Shown: positions 6,962 to 10,175 of the stretch, one piece after another | Layout of the letters: each line of letters begins with the position of its first letter | Numbering within the stretch: position 1 is the stretch's first letter | Assembly: GCA_937859855.1 (NCBI GenBank) | Contig: CALMAR010000200.1 | Location: 1 to 10,175, forward strand | Source: an uncultured Kineosporia sp. | Lineage (GTDB): Bacteria; Actinomycetota; Actinomycetes; Actinomycetales; Kineosporiaceae | Reading direction: 5' to 3' | DNA length: 10,175 nucleotides | Notes under the pieces: generated by a model | Told to the model about the DNA's origin: nothing | Seen by the model: the letters and a program-made list of their open reading frames with translations, nothing else | The model's database searches: none | Position numbers and translations under genes: made by a program

Positions 6962-7065
6962 GACGTCCCCTGCTTGCAAACAACGCGATCGAGGGACGCG
7001 AAGAGTCGTTCCGTGCTCAGCGATCACAAGCTCGGACGCTCGGCAACAGTACCGGCCGGTCTGGT

Positions 7066-7091
7066 TGCTGTACTTCGGTGCTGTACCTCGG
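7066..7091. repeat. 13-bp tandem repeat TGCTGTACYTCGG
   Basis: TGCTGTACTTCGG (7066-7078) is followed directly by TGCTGTACCTCGG (7079-7091), with one mismatch. A third GTAC lies at 7049-7052. The repeat is about 135 bases before the unknown ORF and its HTH-containing partner, so it may be the operator for that module. Otherwise it may be a simple duplication. Confidence 0.6.
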
Positions 7092-7224
7092 CTGCCTAAC
7101 CCTCCTCAAGGTCACCGCCCTTGTGCTTGCGAGGTCCTCGCCGTTCGTCACCGAGCACGGCTCGGTGTGGTCGCACGGCGTGTCGCTCCCGTGCGACGGT
7201 GAGAAGCGGGTACAACTTTGCCCC

Positions 7225-7956
7225 ATGAACTCATCAGGTTCACTGGCCGAAGTGGCCACTGAGTACGGGGGAGAGTTCTCTCTCCTGTTCCGTCTCCTGG
7301 AGCAAGCTGGGTGCGACACGGTCGATCTCTTTAAGCCATGGGGTCACCTCCCCGGTGGGACAGCTTTTTCCGCGAGTACACGGGATCGCTTCCTGCAGTT
7401 GGCCGAAGACTCGGCGGAACTGGCCGCCAGCAAGATCAAGGTGGAGGCGTACGGAGACGACTGGGTCCGGATCTACCTGTCAATGTTGGGACTTCGGGTC
7501 AAGTTGCGGGCCAGGCCAAGGACAGCTCACCTGATCGAGCCTGGCCTGTGGCCGGATGGGGGAGTTGGGCCGAACTCGGAAGACGGGTCAGATTCCGAGG
7601 CTTCATCGGGCCGGCTCTTCGAGTCGGGCTTGATCGACCCCCCAGGTCACGTGGTGGTGTTCTGGCGGTTTAACCTTCCGGAACGCTCGATGAGCAAGTG
7701 GTCCATCGCCCGGGTGGTCTCGATGGACGACTGGTTTATCGATTGTCCAATGTACGAAGAAGTGGATCTTCCCACGGATGTGCTATTGCTCGCTGGACAC
7801 CGTGTGCCGGTGGAGGCTGCAAACGATCACGATGATCTCGCCGATGTGGTCGGACTTCGAGAAGACGGCGAAGCACAATCCGAGGAGCAGGTGACCAATC
7901 GAGAGGAGAAGGTCGGCCATGACGATGCCAACCCTGCCTCTGGAGATTCAATCTGA
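7225..7956 (+). CDS. Unknown protein paired with the ImmA/IrrE protease
   Basis: I do not recognise this 243-residue protein. No signal peptide or membrane helix is visible. The N-terminal 70 residues look helical (LAEVATEYGGEFSLLFRLLE). A mixed region follows, then a beta-like core with GHVVVFWRFNLPERSMSKWS at about 141-160 and VVSMDDWFIDCPMY after it. The last 45 residues are strongly acidic and probably disordered. The frame is open from 7078, but I start at ATG 7225 because the earlier part has a non-coding look; GTG starts in between are possible. There is no clear Shine-Dalgarno close to 7225, so the transcript may be leaderless. Its 3' end overlaps the protease gene by 38 bases, indicating co-expression. 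A partner, target or toxin role beside the HTH-protease is possible but unproven. Confidence 0.7.
   Translation: MNSSGSLAEVATEYGGEFSLLFRLLEQAGCDTVDLFKPWGHLPGGTAFSASTRDRFLQLAEDSAELAASKIKVEAYGDDWVRIYLSMLGLRVKLRARPRTAHLIEPGLWPDGGVGPNSEDGSDSEASSGRLFESGLIDPPGHVVVFWRFNLPERSMSKWSIARVVSMDDWFIDCPMYEEVDLPTDVLLLAGHRVPVEAANDHDDLADVVGLREDGEAQSEEQVTNREEKVGHDDANPASGDSI
7903..7912 (+). promoter_or_regulatory. Strong Shine-Dalgarno of the ImmA gene
   Basis: GAGGAGAAGG, with AGGAG ending ten bases before ATG 7919. It lies inside the 3' end of the upstream ORF and fixes the protease start. It suggests the protease can be made at a higher rate than its upstream partner. Confidence 0.75.
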
Positions 7957-9097
7957 CGAGGTCTACGGGGAACGAGTCCGTGACGCTCGGCTAATTCAGA
8001 GGCTGAAGGCCAACGTCGTGGCTCAGCTCGCGGATATTCCGCCTGATCGATATTCACGGATCGAAAATAGTATATCGAGCCAGCTCCCTCATGATCGAGC
8101 GCTTATCCTTGCCCAGTCGTTGAATTTTCCATTGTCGTTTCTAACGACTCCACCAGCTACACCTGTTCAACGAGAAAGCATGCTCTTCCGTGCAAGAAAG
8201 GCAATGACGAAAGGCGAGGAAGATCAATTAGTTGCATGGGCGCGACTCATCGGGGATTTTCTGTACGGGTCAGAAACCTTCGTCAGATTTCCAGTCTTGC
8301 GCCTCCCCAGATTTGGGTCCGTTGCGCCTCAGATTGCGGCGGGCAACACGAGGAAGGCCTTGGGTGTTGCGGCCGGCGAACCTGTTTCTCACCTAATGCG
8401 CCTCTTGGAAAGAGCGGGCGTTTTCGTCGCCAATATTGAGTTTGATGCTGAGTTACACGCTCGAAATCATGACGCCTATTCAACCTGGGTAGGTGCGGCT
8501 CTTGATCAGCCACTGATCGTTACCCGGACTGTTTCGTCATGGGAAAGAATCCGGATGTCGGTGGCTCACGAGCTGGGTCATCTTGTAATGCATCGAATTC
8601 GCCGGAGCGGCGATCTGGAAGCAGAAGCCTACGCATTTGGATCGGAATTTCTTCTCCCGGGCGACAGACTAAGAGATGAGTGGCCTGGTCATGCAACGAT
8701 CATGAGCCTTCTTCCAATCAAGCAGAAATGGGGCGTCTCGCTTGCAGGCTTAATCGAGCACGGCTATCGAAATCAGTTGTTGTCACCTAACGATCGATCG
8801 AATCTCTACAAGCAGCTATCGAACCGGAAAGACCGTCTGACAGGGCAGCGGTGGCGAATCCAGGAACCGGGTTGGCGCGATCGAAATCCCGAGCGTCCCA
8901 AACTTATTGCGCGTATTGGAGAGGTTGCCTTCGGCACCGATCCTCAGCTATCTCGGATCTCCGCCCAGTCTTGCAATTGGCCAGAACGCTTCATCCGACA
9001 ACTGATAGCGGGGCAAACTTCGGATTGGTCAGATAGATTGTCTGGCACTGAGGCGGCGTTCGTGAGTTCAGCCGAGGTTCTGCATCTGCATCGCTAA
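7919..9097 (+). CDS. HTH domain - ImmA/IrrE family metallo-endopeptidase
   Basis: A 392-residue two-domain protein. Residues about 14-78 resemble a Xre/Cro helix-turn-helix (ERVRDARLIQRLKANVVAQL, then PPDRYSRIENSIS), though the second part is divergent. The link QRESMLFRARKAMTKGEEDQ is typical of long HTH-ImmA regulators. The zinc protease domain has HELGH (His217, Glu218, His221) and EAEAYAFGSEFLLP downstream, where Glu236 is the likely third ligand; this is the ImmA/IrrE (COG2856) signature. The known relatives ImmA of ICEBs1 and IrrE of Deinococcus cleave or inactivate repressors after DNA damage. Here DNA binding and protease are in one chain, so it may sense a signal and relieve repression, or act as an antitoxin-like regulator. 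The last 100 residues have no clear family. AT-ending codons are frequent, which supports recent transfer. It overlaps the upstream unknown ORF by 38 bases. Confidence 0.88.
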   Translation: MTMPTLPLEIQSDEVYGERVRDARLIQRLKANVVAQLADIPPDRYSRIENSISSQLPHDRALILAQSLNFPLSFLTTPPATPVQRESMLFRARKAMTKGEEDQLVAWARLIGDFLYGSETFVRFPVLRLPRFGSVAPQIAAGNTRKALGVAAGEPVSHLMRLLERAGVFVANIEFDAELHARNHDAYSTWVGAALDQPLIVTRTVSSWERIRMSVAHELGHLVMHRIRRSGDLEAEAYAFGSEFLLPGDRLRDEWPGHATIMSLLPIKQKWGVSLAGLIEHGYRNQLLSPNDRSNLYKQLSNRKDRLTGQRWRIQEPGWRDRNPERPKLIARIGEVAFGTDPQLSRISAQSCNWPERFIRQLIAGQTSDWSDRLSGTEAAFVSSAEVLHLHR

Positions 9098-9123
9098 CAG
9101 GGTCAGTCTTAGCGGGCCGCTGC

Positions 9124-9149
9124 CTCACCACGCTGGCATTGCCGGTGAG
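9124..9149. terminator. Hairpin between convergent genes
   Basis: CTCACC (9124-9129) pairs with GGTGAG (9144-9149), and GGC/GCC can pair inside around ATT. It lies in the 66-base gap between the stops of the protease gene and the convergent HEPN-like gene, so it could end transcription from both sides. No T-run is obvious. Confidence 0.4.
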
Positions 9150-9163
9150 TATCGACGAGATGC

Positions 9164-9946
9164 TCAAGTTTTAGCGGCAGAGGCCATGCTCTGCTTGTCC
9201 AGGCGGTAAACGAGACGTTCGAGGAGGATGGCTACGTGCTCCCAATCTTCGCGCAACCAATCGGCCGACCCGCTCGCTCCGCGGTGCCGAACATCCTTTC
9301 GTAGATCCTTCAAGCTAGTTAATAGGGCGACTGGGTCATGATCTGTAGCCCACTGCTTCTCCAGATGCCCATCGATGTGAGCTTTTTCCGTTAGCTCAGC
9401 AAAAGATAGTTTCTTTGCCCGCTTGTTGACCAATTCTTCAAGAGTCAGCTCGCATGCGGTATGGAGTTCCTCCAGAACCACCTCGGGGGCAATTTCCCCG
9501 AAGCTCCATCCCACAAGCACACTGAGTGTGATCGAGAGTCGGGCATCAAGGTGCGGGATGGTCGGGCATTCGAACTCGTAAGGCGGGTAGTACCAACGTG
9601 TGCGAGAGACTCCGCGCAGCGCCATGCAACCGTCCTGGTCATAATGTCGACCACGCAAAAGCATATCGGCCACGCCCCGACCAAGCCTGACACGTTGTTG
9701 CCGTGGCAAAGTGCTTGCCAAGACGCCCTCCGCAATGATCGGTAAGTCACGCTCAAGTCGGTAGCCCAGTAGATCCGTGCTTCGCGGATTGCCATTCACC
9801 ATGACACATAGATGGCGCGCGGCGACTGATCGCGTACGCCACGAGATGCCTATTTGGCGCGATCGAGCACGGGCTGCATCCATGCAAGCGTCCACGATCG
9901 GAGCCTGAACCGCGGAGTATCGAAACTCGAAATCAAAGCCAGCCAC
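9164..9946 (-). CDS. Unknown protein with HEPN-like C-terminal motif
   Basis: A 260-residue soluble protein with no family I can name for its first 150 residues. The C-terminal third is helical and contains LKDLRKDVRHRGAS (residues 212-225). Arg216 and His221 there form an RX4H pair inside an LR-x4-HxG context, like the active-site motif of HEPN ribonuclease domains (commonly LRNxxxHG). It is followed by a helix WEHVAILLERLVYRLDK, as in the last helix of HEPN folds. The usual Asn after Arg is Lys here, so catalysis is uncertain. HEPN proteins are common in toxin-antitoxin and abortive-infection systems. The start is GTG 9946, because an in-frame TAA lies four codons upstream and no ATG fits; the Shine-Dalgarno is poor. 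It converges on the protease gene and shares its AT-richer composition. Confidence 0.7.
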   Translation of the reverse strand: MAGFDFEFRYSAVQAPIVDACMDAARARSRQIGISWRTRSVAARHLCVMVNGNPRSTDLLGYRLERDLPIIAEGVLASTLPRQQRVRLGRGVADMLLRGRHYDQDGCMALRGVSRTRWYYPPYEFECPTIPHLDARLSITLSVLVGWSFGEIAPEVVLEELHTACELTLEELVNKRAKKLSFAELTEKAHIDGHLEKQWATDHDPVALLTSLKDLRKDVRHRGASGSADWLREDWEHVAILLERLVYRLDKQSMASAAKT

Positions 9947-10175
9947 AAGGGCATCTTAGGCAAACCTCTACATCACTCATTCCTACCGTTCCCCAGCTCT
10001 GCAGTGAGGTGTCAACGGCTTCTGGCCATGAGTGGCTCCTGTTTCGTGTGGTGCCTGGCGGCAGCGGATGGCTGCGCCATGCCGGGCAGGCGACGATGTT
10101 GGGTTGGCAGAATGTGGGCGAATCTGTGGTCACCTCCGAGGACTGGCGCGGCGGTGGGGCTGTTCTTCCTGGCCC
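9947..10175. other. Right-edge intergenic stretch, possibly the start of another gene
   Basis: This should hold the promoter of the leftward HEPN-like gene. A rightward frame without stops runs from 9805 off the window end. From GTG 10009 it would read VSTASGHEWLLFRVVPGG and continue as GWLRHAGQATMLGW, with G/C at most third positions. It may be the beginning of a real gene, but no Shine-Dalgarno supports a start and a competing ATG frame at 10028 is equally open. Composition rises again toward the edge. I recognise no product. Confidence 0.25.

Larger units (their letters stand above)
6847..7224. other. Gene-free end of the element and presumed promoter region
   Basis: This 378-base stretch has no convincing gene, although frames on both strands stay open through parts of it. 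It holds repeat copy B (6941-6961), a 14-base match to a tRNA-Ala(TGC) anticodon arm on the minus strand (6967-6980), and a 13-bp tandem repeat (7066-7091). The last 150 bases before 7225 presumably hold the promoter of the unknown ORF and the protease gene, but I could not identify a confident -35/-10 pair. Confidence 0.5.
6847..10175. mobile_element. Putative integrated element, left end (right end off-window)
   Basis: The left boundary is inferred from the tRNA-Gly remnant at 6806-6846. To the right the base composition falls: a sample line at 8041-8100 is 48% G+C by hand count, against 68% at 5041-5100. AT-ending codons become common from about 7919 on. The cargo is typical of accessory DNA: an unknown ORF, an HTH-ImmA/IrrE protease and a HEPN-like unknown protein. 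No integrase, excisionase, relaxase or phage structural gene is visible. The integrase would be expected next to the restored tRNA beyond 10175. The element type (ICE, prophage or satellite island) cannot be decided. Confidence 0.5.

Noticed and set aside
6728..7027. Minus-strand frame of 99 codons through the tRNA remnant
   Set aside because: Part of it is simply the tRNA read as protein (RVRFPSP). The rest has no recognisable domain, although a decayed integrase tail cannot be fully excluded.
9933..10133. Minus-strand frame of 66 codons overlapping the HEPN-like start
   Set aside because: No motif, no Shine-Dalgarno, and residue content (Cys, Trp, Pro, Ser) does not resemble a real protein.
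1..10175. CRISPR array, insertion sequence or transposase
   Set aside because: No regularly spaced repeat-spacer pattern, no DDE or tyrosine/serine recombinase motifs, and no terminal inverted repeats were seen on either strand.

Overview
The window reads as part of a high-GC actinobacterial chromosome (Actinomycetota) carrying the end of an integrated genetic element. The left two thirds uses G/C-rich codons and GTG/TTG starts, and has an actinobacterial gene set: imidazolonepropionase-like amidohydrolase, MFS permease, DUF3500 lipoprotein and HupE/UreJ-type membrane protein. The genus cannot be fixed from this sequence alone.

Left part (1-3561). A few codons of an unknown rightward gene end at 58. 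They face a leftward two-gene operon: an amidohydrolase (839-2088) followed by an alpha/beta hydrolase (75-842), joined by an ATGA overlap. The amidohydrolase is split by a frame shift near 1620-1700 and is probably broken, unless this is a sequencing error in a GC-rich stretch. A divergent MFS transporter (2352-3521) lies across an intergenic region with regularly spaced TTCAC/GTGAA half-sites. The layout suggests one small catabolic or detoxification locus, with a hydrolase, an amidohydrolase and a permease sharing a control region.

Middle part (3562-6281). A secreted DUF3500 lipoprotein and a HupE/UreJ-type membrane protein overlap by GTGA and form a tight pair. Upstream is a run of CAG motifs spaced by one helical turn, which looks like a response-regulator site. 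The histidine-rich membrane segments of the second protein suggest a metal-linked function, which is inferred only.

Right part (6282-10175). About 940 bases without a convincing gene surround a 41-nt remnant of a tRNA-Gly(CCC) gene. It keeps everything from the anticodon loop to the acceptor 3' strand on the minus strand and has lost its 5' half. This is the usual scar of an element integrated into a tRNA gene. Its orientation puts the element on the right, with the restored tRNA and probably the integrase beyond the window. A paired repeat of TCGGGCAC occurs on both sides of the scar. To the right, base composition falls and the cargo is: an unrecognised 243-residue protein (7225-7956); an overlapping HTH-ImmA/IrrE metalloprotease with a strong Shine-Dalgarno (7919-9097); and a convergent unknown protein with a HEPN-like RX4H motif near its C-terminus (9164-9946). 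The protease with its overlapping partner, together with the HEPN-like gene, is the best candidate here for an undescribed regulatory, toxin-antitoxin or phage-defence module. That function is inference.
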